Of a stretch of 8,560 bases of DNA, positions 1 to 6,508 are shown piece by piece. Position numbers and translations under genes: made by a program. Below the pieces are notes generated by a model. The model saw only the letters and a program-made list of their open reading frames with translations. It was not told the DNA's origin and ran no database searches. Numbering within the stretch: the stretch's first letter is position 1; every line of letters begins with the position of its first letter. Source of the DNA: an uncultured bacterium (GTDB taxonomy: Bacteria; UBA4055); contig CALMWI010000253.1 in assembly GCA_937873545.1 (NCBI GenBank), forward strand, positions 1 through 8,560, given 5' to 3'.

Positions 1-1
1 A

Positions 2-322
2 TATAAAAACTCGCTTGAAAACTACCTCAACTTTGTAGAAGAAGAACCTTTCGTTAAAGCTGTTTACCATCTTCTTGTAGCACGGACATTATTCCGCAAA
101 GATATGATAAAATTTCTAGGTGAGCACGGGATCGCGACCGGGATACATTACCCGATTCCGCTTCATCTTCAGCCGGCTTACAAACATCTGGGGTACAGTT
201 ATGGCGATCTGCCGAGATGCGAGCGTATTGCCGAAGAAATTATTTCTCTGCCTGTTTTTCCGGAAATGACCGAAGAACAGACAAACTATGTTATAAACAC
301 GATTAAAGAATATATAAAATAG
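2..322 (+). CDS. DegT/DnrJ/EryC1/StrS-family sugar aminotransferase, 3' part only
   Basis: The gene is cut by the left edge; 106 C-terminal residues are visible, reading from base 2 to a TAG stop. The segment starting VYHLLVAR, then GIATGIHYPIPLHLQPAY, then SLPVFPEMTEEQ is the classic C-terminal small domain of the DegT/AHBA-synthase family. These PLP enzymes transaminate keto-groups on nucleotide-linked sugars, usually with glutamate as donor, to make amino-sugars for O-antigen, capsule or glycoprotein glycans. The HYP motif lies in the part of the fold that helps shape the active site at the dimer interface. The catalytic lysine is upstream of the window and cannot be checked. The substrate cannot be told from this piece; VioA, FdtB/QdtB and WbpE-like enzymes share this tail. 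The next gene, a glycosyltransferase, begins ten bases later, which supports a surface-glycan operon. The internal ATG at 104 is not a plausible start because homologous sequence continues upstream of it. Confidence 0.93.
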   Translation, partial: YKNSLENYLNFVEEEPFVKAVYHLLVARTLFRKDMIKFLGEHGIATGIHYPIPLHLQPAYKHLGYSYGDLPRCERIAEEIISLPVFPEMTEEQTNYVINTIKEYIK

Positions 323-332
323 CAGGTGGGTA

Positions 333-1214
333 ATGATAAACAAATCCGTTTCGCTGGTTATTCCCGCATACAACGAAGAAAAAGCTATTTCGGCATCTCT
401 TGAAAACATTTCTTCGTTCATGAGATCAAATTTCTCTGATTTTGAGATCATAGTGGTAAATGATGCTTCAAGCGATAGAACTGCCGAAGAAGTTTCGAAA
501 TTCGCAGAAGTCAAACTGATTTCCCACCCTTACAATAAAGGCAACGGAGCAACTGTGCGCACAGGCATAAGAAACGCATCAAAGGAGTTTGTTGTAATGA
601 TAGATGCGGACGGACAGCACGATATAAAAGATATTCTGGGAATTACAGAACTGCTTGGAGTATATGATTGTGTCGTAGGTGCGAGAACCGAAACTTCCGA
701 AGGATCATTTCACAGAAATCTGGCAAACAGATTTTATAATTTTCTTGCAAGCTATGTGACTAATCTTAAAATAGAGGATCTGACCAGCGGATACAGAGGC
801 TTTAAAACTTCCGTGATAAAAAAATTCCTTTATTTGTTTCCGAACGGCTTCTCATACCCCACAACCTCGACTCTCGCGATAATCAAAGGCGGCTATAATC
901 TTAAATATTATCCAATACACGCCAGAAAAAGAATAGGCAAAAGCAAGATTAAGCTTTTCAGGGACGGCTTCAGATTTTTACTTATAATTGTAAAAATTTC
1001 AATACTTTTCTCGCCGCTGAAAATTTTTCTGCCTGTGAGCATGCTTTTCGCGGCCGGAGGCCTGATACATATGTTCTACAAGATAATTCTTCTTGGTGCA
1101 AGATATACACAGTTCTCGATCTTTTTGATCAGTGTCGGCGTAATTATTTTCCTGATCGGATTGCTATCTGAACAGATAGCTACATTAAGATTTGATAAAG
1201 TCGAAGAGGATTAA
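333..1214 (+). CDS. Family 2 glycosyltransferase with C-terminal membrane anchor (DPM/ArnC-like)
   Basis: A 293-residue GT-A glycosyltransferase of family GT2, of the kind that transfers a sugar from a nucleotide donor to a polyprenyl phosphate or a lipid-linked acceptor at the inner face of the cytoplasmic membrane. VSLVIPAYNEE (residues 6-16) is the GT2 opening strand. D44 in VVNDASSDRT is the likely nucleotide-binding Asp, and DADGQHD (91-97) contains the metal-binding DxD. TSGYRGFK (151-158) and the basic stretch KRIGKSK (199-205) are typical of dolichyl/polyprenyl-phosphate sugar synthases. Two hydrophobic segments follow (about 228-250 and 262-283) and anchor the protein. The start is supported by AGGTGGG just upstream of the ATG and by the family motif beginning almost at once. 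It lies ten bases after the aminotransferase and six before the epimerase. The donor sugar is unknown; a product of the neighbouring aminotransferase or epimerase is an inference. Confidence 0.92.
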   Translation: MINKSVSLVIPAYNEEKAISASLENISSFMRSNFSDFEIIVVNDASSDRTAEEVSKFAEVKLISHPYNKGNGATVRTGIRNASKEFVVMIDADGQHDIKDILGITELLGVYDCVVGARTETSEGSFHRNLANRFYNFLASYVTNLKIEDLTSGYRGFKTSVIKKFLYLFPNGFSYPTTSTLAIIKGGYNLKYYPIHARKRIGKSKIKLFRDGFRFLLIIVKISILFSPLKIFLPVSMLFAAGGLIHMFYKIILLGARYTQFSIFLISVGVIIFLIGLLSEQIATLRFDKVEED

Positions 1215-1220
1215 ATTAAA

Positions 1221-2342
1221 ATGATCCACATCGTTCTCGGAACAAAAGCGCAGCTGATCAAAATGGCGCCTATAATGAAGAAATTAAACTTGAGAGGCAT
1301 TGAATATAATTACATTTCGACAGGTCAGCATAAAGAGACAATAGATGACATACTTACAAATTTCGAAATCAAGAAACCTGACAGTCAGCTTTATGACGGA
1401 AAGGACATAACTTCAATTTTTTCGATGCTGATATGGTCGGCAAAAATTCTTTGGATATCCTTTTTTAAACGAAAAGAAATTTTCAAAAATGACCGTGACG
1501 GAATAATTCTGGTACACGGAGATACTCTCAGCACGGTTCTGGGAGCTCTTATGGGCAAATTCACCGGTCTCAAGGTCGGTCATGTCGAATCCGGGCTTCG
1601 CTCCTTCAATATTTTACAGCCGTTCCCGGAAGAGATGTTCCGGAAGATCACTTTCCGTCTTTCAGATGTGATGTTCTGTCCGGGAGACTGGGCTGTAAAT
1701 AATCTGAAAAAATATAAAGGGATCAAGATCAATACAGAGATCAACACACTTTATGATTCGCTAAGCTTCGCGGGACCGTCAATAGATAAGATCAGAGATA
1801 TTGAAATCCCGTCAGAAATATTTGCAATAGTCACTCTTCACAGGTTCGAAAATGTAAAAAATAAAGAAATACTTGAAAAGATCACCGGACTTCTCGAAAT
1901 CATATCTCAAAAGATAAATCTGATCTTCATACTTCACCAGCTGACGGAGAAAAAACTGATCAGATACGGTCTTATGGATCGCTTGAAGTCAAATCCGAAA
2001 ATTGAAATGCGGAAAAGATATGATTATTTCCGTTTTATAAAACTTATTACATATTCTGAGTTCGTAATATCGGACGGGGGCAGCAATCAGGAGGAATGCT
2101 CATACCTCGGTAAGCCTGTGCTGCTGTTCAGGAATGTGACAGAAAGAAATGAGGGAATCGGGTCAAACGCGGTACTTTCAAAATTTGATAGGAATATTAT
2201 CTTAGAATTCGTCGCGAACTATAGTCAAAGAAAGCTCAGTCGTATGACTGCGGTCAAGAGCCCGTCCGCCACTATACTGGATTATTGCATTAATAATCAT
2301 TACCATATAAATGATAAAAATGAAGAAATAAAGTCGAAATGA
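1221..2342 (+). CDS. wecB: UDP-N-acetylglucosamine 2-epimerase, non-hydrolysing (WecB/MnaA family)
   Basis: A 373-residue protein, normal family length, of the Epimerase_2 (GT-B) fold, which interconverts UDP-GlcNAc and UDP-ManNAc or related UDP-amino-sugars in the cytoplasm. Seen: GTKAQLIKMAP at the N-terminus, STGQHKE (33-39), HGDTLST with D101, GHVESGLRS with E123, PFPEE with E137, TLHRFEN with H207, and SDGGSNQEE (284-292) followed by LGKPVLLFRNVTER. By alignment from memory, D101, E123, E137 and H207 match the catalytic D95, E117, E131 and H213 of E. coli WecB. Two features mark it as a divergent branch: the first motif has Lys where E. coli-type enzymes have Arg (GTRPE), and SDGGSNQEE replaces the usual TDSGGIQEE. 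The ATG has GAGG eleven bases upstream. Its stop overlaps the permease start (ATGA). A related substrate such as a UDP-diacetamido sugar acid cannot be excluded. Confidence 0.9.
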   Translation: MIHIVLGTKAQLIKMAPIMKKLNLRGIEYNYISTGQHKETIDDILTNFEIKKPDSQLYDGKDITSIFSMLIWSAKILWISFFKRKEIFKNDRDGIILVHGDTLSTVLGALMGKFTGLKVGHVESGLRSFNILQPFPEEMFRKITFRLSDVMFCPGDWAVNNLKKYKGIKINTEINTLYDSLSFAGPSIDKIRDIEIPSEIFAIVTLHRFENVKNKEILEKITGLLEIISQKINLIFILHQLTEKKLIRYGLMDRLKSNPKIEMRKRYDYFRFIKLITYSEFVISDGGSNQEECSYLGKPVLLFRNVTERNEGIGSNAVLSKFDRNIILEFVANYSQRKLSRMTAVKSPSATILDYCINNHYHINDKNEEIKSK

Positions 2343-3562
2343 AGATTTTGATCTCGCTATATCTGAAAGACCTTCTCAGGAATAAAATGCTTGGTATCAT
2401 GGTTATTCTTGTGCCGATCATTTTTTATCCGCTTATATACTGGGGGATCACTCAGTTTTTGATGATAAGATCGGGATTTGAGGAAAGCAGAGAAGTAACT
2501 CTGTATTATAGAATTGATGACCCCGGATTCTCACCGCTTAAAGATTCGATCACCGCAATCAGCAGTTTTGTACCGGTTGAAACAGCTGAACCTGAGACTG
2601 AGAAGAACGGAATTTCACTTATAGTAACAAGGCAGAACGACTTACCGAGATATGAAGTCTTTCTGGACAGTTCAAATGCCGTTCAGAAAAGTTTTTACGG
2701 CAGGCTTGAAGAAAAGCTTGTAGCTTATTATAAGACTGAGCTTGAAAAACTGATGGCCGATAAGAATTATCAGAAAGAATATTTTAAAGTTTACAACATC
2801 GAATCCGTAAATATTGAAGGACAGGATGAAACAGTCACTAAAATATTATCTTTTATAATTCCGCTAATGGCTGTTATCTCAATTATTTCTTCAGTAGCAG
2901 CAGCTTCTGTAGAGCTCGGATCGGGACATTCAGAGGATAAAACAACTGAAACGACCCTTACTATCCCTGCAGACAGAAAGGATGTGATACTTTCAAAGTT
3001 TTTCACTGTCGTTATTTACGGCATGCTGGCAGGCCTGGTGAATTTTATACTTCTTGTCACGATGATAATCGTAATATTCAAAAACATGATCGGACAGGTA
3101 GAAGCCGGACTTGCCGATTTTGACTGGGGGCTGATAATAAATTTCAGAAGTATCTCAATATCGTTCGTTTCTTTGATTCTGATTGCATTTTTTGTCTCTC
3201 TCATCTTTGTAACGGCAGCAGGTTTCGCTTCAAAAAGAAAAGACGGGAACATCATGGTTTCGCCTTTTACAGCCGTTATAACCTATCTCCCGCTCGTTAT
3301 CGTAATACCGGCAATTGAACCGAATATTCTTATAGCCATGACCCCGGTACTTAATATAGCTTTTGCGCTTAAGCTCATTATTTCGAATGATCTGAACACG
3401 ATCTTTATTGCTGAAGCTGTAGTTTTCTCTTTCATCTGGGTCGTTGTTATGTACAAGTTTTTGTTTCCTTTTCTGCTTGAAGAAGAAGTACTCCTAGGGT
3501 ATTCGAACACTTCACTTATCAGAAAAATTAAAATAAAGATGGGCAAATGGAAGAAAAAATAA
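2339..3562 (+). CDS. natB: ABC-2 type transporter permease, NatB-like
   Basis: A 407-residue integral membrane protein with the NatB layout of the ABC-2 permease superfamily. It has a cytoplasmic N-terminus and one membrane helix (about 17-40), then an outside domain of about 125 residues (41-165). A cluster of helices follows at about 168-190, 220-247, 273-296, 310-338 and 355-380, ending in a basic tail. Between helices two and three is an ELGSGHSEDKTTETTLTIPADRKDVILSK-type loop (192-220; key residues E192, E204, T205, K220). It matches the family's E...G....E.L...P..R..I...K coupling segment, which contacts the ATPase. B. subtilis NatAB exports sodium; here the substrate is not known. The start overlaps the epimerase stop by four bases (ATGA), and the ribosome site is weak, so translational coupling is likely. 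Its 3' end overlaps the ATPase gene by 16 bases. An alternative role is export of a drug, lipid or glycan intermediate. Confidence 0.88.
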   Translation: MKILISLYLKDLLRNKMLGIMVILVPIIFYPLIYWGITQFLMIRSGFEESREVTLYYRIDDPGFSPLKDSITAISSFVPVETAEPETEKNGISLIVTRQNDLPRYEVFLDSSNAVQKSFYGRLEEKLVAYYKTELEKLMADKNYQKEYFKVYNIESVNIEGQDETVTKILSFIIPLMAVISIISSVAAASVELGSGHSEDKTTETTLTIPADRKDVILSKFFTVVIYGMLAGLVNFILLVTMIIVIFKNMIGQVEAGLADFDWGLIINFRSISISFVSLILIAFFVSLIFVTAAGFASKRKDGNIMVSPFTAVITYLPLVIVIPAIEPNILIAMTPVLNIAFALKLIISNDLNTIFIAEAVVFSFIWVVVMYKFLFPFLLEEEVLLGYSNTSLIRKIKIKMGKWKKK

Positions 3563-4314
3563 CAATAAAGAACTTATGTAAAGAATTTTACGATCCGCAG
3601 AGAGGAATTGTAAAAGCAGTCGACAATGTAAGTTTTTCTGCATATAAAGGCGAAGTTTTCGGACTTTTAGGGCCTAACGGGGCCGGAAAAACAACAACTC
3701 TAAGAATGATGGCTACTTTGATGAAGCCCAATTCAGGTTATATACAGATCGCGGGCTATGATACTGAGGATGACCCGAGAAATGTAAGGAGATCGATCGG
3801 TTATATGTCTTCAAGCACAGCCTTGTATCCGCGATTGTCCCCTCGAGAGATCATTACTTATTTTGCCGAACTGAATGACTACCCTGAGAATGAAATACCG
3901 ATGAGGGTTGAGAAGATAATAAAATATTTCGGGATCGGAGATTATGCCGATACTTATACCGAGAAGCTGTCAACAGGCATGAAGCAGATAACTTCCATAG
4001 CGAGGACAATAGTCCACGATCCGCCCGTGCTGATACTCGATGAACCGAGCAGCGGACTGGATGTTATAGTCGCCCAGAAAATACATAATTATATTAACGA
4101 TCTGAAGAATGACGGCAAGACGATAATATTTTCCTCACACAACATGGGTGAAGTTGAAAAAATTTGCGACAGGATAGGAATAATCAATAACGGTAAGCTT
4201 CTAACTGTCGGTACAATTAATGAACTGAGGACGATATCATCCAAGTATTACATGGAAGAAATATTTATATATTTCGTAAATGAATTTGAAAAAAGAGTTG
4301 AAAATGCTTATTAG
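3547..4314 (+). CDS. natA: ABC transporter ATP-binding protein, NatA-like
   Basis: A 255-residue cytoplasmic ATPase that powers the preceding permease. Seen in order: an aromatic A-loop candidate near F14/Y15; Walker A GPNGAGKTT (42-50); a Q-loop region IGYMSSSTALYPRLSPRE (84-101) that lacks the usual Gln; signature LSTGMKQ (141-147); Walker B VLILDEP (161-167) with catalytic E166; D-loop GLD; and H198 of the switch loop in SSHNM. LSTGMKQ and the absent Q-loop Gln are, from memory, common in the NatA branch rather than signs of decay. The ATG lies inside the permease gene (16-base overlap), with a modest GGG ribosome site, fitting coupled, near-equal expression. The C-terminus is short, with no extra regulatory domain. 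The last 11 bases overlap the small downstream gene. ATPase function is secure; the transported substrate is not. Confidence 0.93.
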   Translation: MEEKITIKNLCKEFYDPQRGIVKAVDNVSFSAYKGEVFGLLGPNGAGKTTTLRMMATLMKPNSGYIQIAGYDTEDDPRNVRRSIGYMSSSTALYPRLSPREIITYFAELNDYPENEIPMRVEKIIKYFGIGDYADTYTEKLSTGMKQITSIARTIVHDPPVLILDEPSSGLDVIVAQKIHNYINDLKNDGKTIIFSSHNMGEVEKICDRIGIINNGKLLTVGTINELRTISSKYYMEEIFIYFVNEFEKRVENAY

Positions 4315-4492
4315 AACAAAAAAGATCCAGAAAATATCCATCCGGAAAAACATGACACCGCTGTCATTCGTGAAGGGAACTCCGGTTTTGCCTGTAGTTA
4401 CAAAAAAAGATGTGGCTGACATTATTGATCTTCTGGAAGAATTGAAAGACGAAGCGGAATTCTACGATAATGAGGATTCCACCGAAACATAA
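4304..4492 (+). CDS. Small hypothetical protein, 62 residues
   Basis: I do not recognise this gene. From the chosen ATG it encodes 62 residues. The first half is basic (MLIRTKKIQKISIRKN), the middle is a proline/valine-rich segment (FVKGTPVLPVVTKKD), and the last third is an acidic, probably helical tail (IIDLLEELKDEAEFYDNED). There is no signal peptide and no membrane helix, so it is likely cytoplasmic. The ATG at 4304 is preferred because AAAAGAG lies 7-13 bases upstream and it overlaps the ATPase stop by 11 bases. An in-frame ATG at 4280 would add eight residues but has no ribosome site. The sharp change from basic to acidic, the coupled position, and a stop just before the next gene's ribosome site all favour a real gene. 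A role with the transporter or as a small adaptor is speculation. Confidence 0.65.
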   Translation: MLIRTKKIQKISIRKNMTPLSFVKGTPVLPVVTKKDVADIIDLLEELKDEAEFYDNEDSTET

Positions 4493-4512
4493 ATCTGACG
4501 GGAAATGTTTTT

Positions 4513-5247
4513 ATGAAATGTGAAAACTTTGACAATATTGTTCTTCTTGATAAAATCGATTCGACAAATAATTATCTGAAAAAAAATTCGGTTTTGCTTC
4601 CCAGGGGAACCGTTGTGTTTGCCGGCGAACAGACATCGGGAAAAGGGCGTATGTCAAGAAAATGGTTTGGCGAGAAGGATAAAAGCATCGCATGCTCATT
4701 TCTTATAAAAGAAATCTGTGATAATGTTGACGCTGTAAGGCTATCATTTCTATTCTCGATCGCTGTAAAAGATACTTTAACAAAATATATAGACTACAAA
4801 AAAATATCACTCAAATGGCCGAATGACATTCTGGTTTCCGGGAAAAAGATCTGCGGGATATTATCCGAGTACAGCAAAGGATGTGTGATAATCGGAATAG
4901 GCATCAACGCTGCCGATTTTATTCCCCCTCAGGAGATCAGTCAGCCATGGACATCAATAGAATCAGAATCCGGGCTTAAGGTCAGTATAGCTCAACTTCA
5001 GAAAGTACTGGTTGAATCCGTTAACGCCGTTTTCAGCCGCTACTGCACAAACGAACTCAGCGATGTACCTTTTATTTGGTTCAGGGAAGCTGATATAATA
5101 AACAAGAATGTGACTGTTCTTTCAGGCAGCGTGATCGTCACAGGTGAAGTTAAATCTATAGACGACAAAGGTATTCTTAACATTCTTGACAGTAAAAACG
5201 GTGAAATCAAAAGTATAACTTTCGGAGACATTACCTATAATGATTAA
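4513..5247 (+). CDS. birA: Biotin--[acetyl-CoA-carboxylase] ligase, class I (no DNA-binding domain)
   Basis: A 244-residue biotin-protein ligase that makes biotinyl-5'-AMP and attaches biotin to a lysine of carboxylase carrier proteins. Seen: DSTN (16-19) at the catalytic-domain start; the biotin/ATP loop TSGKGRMSRKW (41-51), matching E. coli GRGRRGR; LKWPNDI (100-106), the core ATP/biotin motif; KKICGIL (111-117) with a likely adenylate-contacting Lys; GIGIN (128-132); and a C-terminal SH3-like domain (about 195-244) containing GEVKSIDDKGIL. There is no N-terminal winged helix, so unlike E. coli BirA it should not repress biotin genes itself. Within the glycine-rich loop Ser48 stands where many ligases have Gly. 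The start is supported by GACGGGA about nine bases upstream. It lies 20 bases after the small ORF and overlaps pcm by eight bases. Function is secure by motif. Confidence 0.93.
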   Translation: MKCENFDNIVLLDKIDSTNNYLKKNSVLLPRGTVVFAGEQTSGKGRMSRKWFGEKDKSIACSFLIKEICDNVDAVRLSFLFSIAVKDTLTKYIDYKKISLKWPNDILVSGKKICGILSEYSKGCVIIGIGINAADFIPPQEISQPWTSIESESGLKVSIAQLQKVLVESVNAVFSRYCTNELSDVPFIWFREADIINKNVTVLSGSVIVTGEVKSIDDKGILNILDSKNGEIKSITFGDITYND

Positions 5248-5875
5248 TTTTGACATGGCCAGAAAAGAAATGATCGAAAATCAGATAAAGAACAGGGGCA
5301 TAATAGATAATAGAATACTGTCTGCTCTAAATGATATTCCCCGGCACATGTTCGTACCCGATGACAACATTGAACATTCATACGACGACTCGGCTTTACC
5401 AATCGGTTATGATCAGACAATATCACAGCCTTACATCGTGGCCCTGATGACCCAGCTTCTTCATCCGATGGAAAATGATGTGATCTTAGAGATCGGTACC
5501 GGATCGGGATACCAGGCTGCCGTGCTTAGCCGGCTGTGCAAACATGTTATTACCGTAGAGAAGATCAGTGAGCTTGTTTCAGCCGCGAGACAGAATCTGG
5601 CTAAACTCGATATAAGGAACGCTCAGGTCTATGTGGCTGACGGTACGCTGGGATGGAAGACAAATGCGCCGTATGACGGAATAATTGTTACAGCAGGCGC
5701 AAAAGATATTCCCTCAGCCCTTTTGTCACAGCTAAAATCAGGTGGCCGAATGATAATTCCTCTTGTTAAAGGAAAACATCATGTTCTGACAGTTGTCAGA
5801 ATGGAAGAGGATCATTTTATCAAAGAAGAAATAATTGACTGCATTTTCGTTCCGCTGATAGGGAGAGGCGCATAA
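5240..5875 (+). CDS. pcm: Protein-L-isoaspartate O-methyltransferase
   Basis: A 211-residue SAM-dependent methyltransferase that methylates the free carboxyl of L-isoaspartyl residues formed by damage to Asn and Asp, starting their return to normal aspartate in the cytoplasm. Seen: the N-terminal helix MIENQIKNRGI (11-21); IPRHMFVP (33-40); the family hallmark DQTISQPYIVA (58-68); SAM motif I ILEIGTGSGYQAA (82-94); an acidic ribose-binding VEK (106-108); ADG (133-135); a TAGA strand near 151-154; GGRMIIP (168-174); and the terminal FVPLIGRG. Length is typical. The ATG at 5240 is chosen over an in-frame ATG at 5255 because CGGAG lies about a dozen bases upstream of it, while 5255 has none. The gene overlaps birA by eight bases, and its stop shares one base with the next start, so it is probably translated by coupling. 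Confidence 0.96.
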   Translation: MINFDMARKEMIENQIKNRGIIDNRILSALNDIPRHMFVPDDNIEHSYDDSALPIGYDQTISQPYIVALMTQLLHPMENDVILEIGTGSGYQAAVLSRLCKHVITVEKISELVSAARQNLAKLDIRNAQVYVADGTLGWKTNAPYDGIIVTAGAKDIPSALLSQLKSGGRMIIPLVKGKHHVLTVVRMEEDHFIKEEIIDCIFVPLIGRGA

Positions 5876-6498
5876 TGGAAAAACCTAATATTATAAGAAG
5901 AATGTACGACTGGGTGCTTCACTGGGCAAATACAAAGTATGCACTACCCGCCCTTTTCATTCTGGCATTTGCCGAAAGTTCCTTTTTCCCGGTTCCTCCC
6001 GATGTTCTGCTCATAGCGATGGCAGTATCGGTACCATCTAAAGCTTTCAGATATGCTTTTGTATGCACAACCGGCTCAGTTCTTGGAGGAATGTTCGGTT
6101 ATCTGATAGGATATGAATTGTGGTACAGCAGTTCAGGTGATTTTTCAGGATTTGCAAATGTATTCTTTAATTACATACCGGGTTTTACAGAAGAATTGTT
6201 CTTTAAAGTGAGTAAAATGTATGAAGATAACGCGTTCCTGGCAGTATTTACTGCCGGTTTTACGCCTATACCCTACAAAGTTTTTACTATTACCGGCGGA
6301 GTTTGTAAGATCAACTTTCTAACTTTTATTTTAGCCTCATCTGTCAGTCGTGCATTACGCTTTTTCCTTGTTGCCGCGATAATCTATAAATTCGGCGCGC
6401 CTATAAAGTCATGGATAGAAAAGTATTTCAATCTTGTTGCGGTAGCATTCACTGTTCTGCTGATCGCCGGATTTATTGCAATTAAATATTTGATGTAG
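5875..6498 (+). CDS. DedA/VTT-domain membrane protein (YqaA-like)
   Basis: A 207-residue polytopic inner-membrane protein of the SNARE-associated/VTT (DedA) superfamily, closest by eye to the YqaA (COG1238) branch. Seen: a hydrophobic segment with AESSFFPVPPDVLL (33-46), which carries the conserved Glu and Pro residues of the re-entrant loop; a glycine-rich helix (about 60-83); the second re-entrant motif AGFTPIPYKVF (127-137) followed by TITGG; an Arg pair in SVSRALRFF (156-164); and a final helix (about 185-205). Relatives of this superfamily act in lipid scrambling or undecaprenyl-phosphate recycling and in membrane stress tolerance; the role of this branch is less clear. The start shares one base with the pcm stop and has GGGAG about nine bases upstream. 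If it recycles polyprenyl carriers it could serve the glycan genes at the head of the array, but that is inference. Confidence 0.88.
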   Translation: MEKPNIIRRMYDWVLHWANTKYALPALFILAFAESSFFPVPPDVLLIAMAVSVPSKAFRYAFVCTTGSVLGGMFGYLIGYELWYSSSGDFSGFANVFFNYIPGFTEELFFKVSKMYEDNAFLAVFTAGFTPIPYKVFTITGGVCKINFLTFILASSVSRALRFFLVAAIIYKFGAPIKSWIEKYFNLVAVAFTVLLIAGFIAIKYLM

Positions 6499-6508
6499 CT
6501 AAGATCAT

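Noticed and set aside
116..514. A 132-codon open frame on the - strand across the DegT and GT2 genes
   Set aside because: Both genes on the + strand show strong family motifs here; the antisense protein has no recognisable features and spans a gene junction.
4280..4303. An ATG at 4280 as the start of the 62-residue protein
   Set aside because: No ribosome site lies at a usable distance, whereas 4304 has AAAAGAG upstream and a tighter stop-start overlap.
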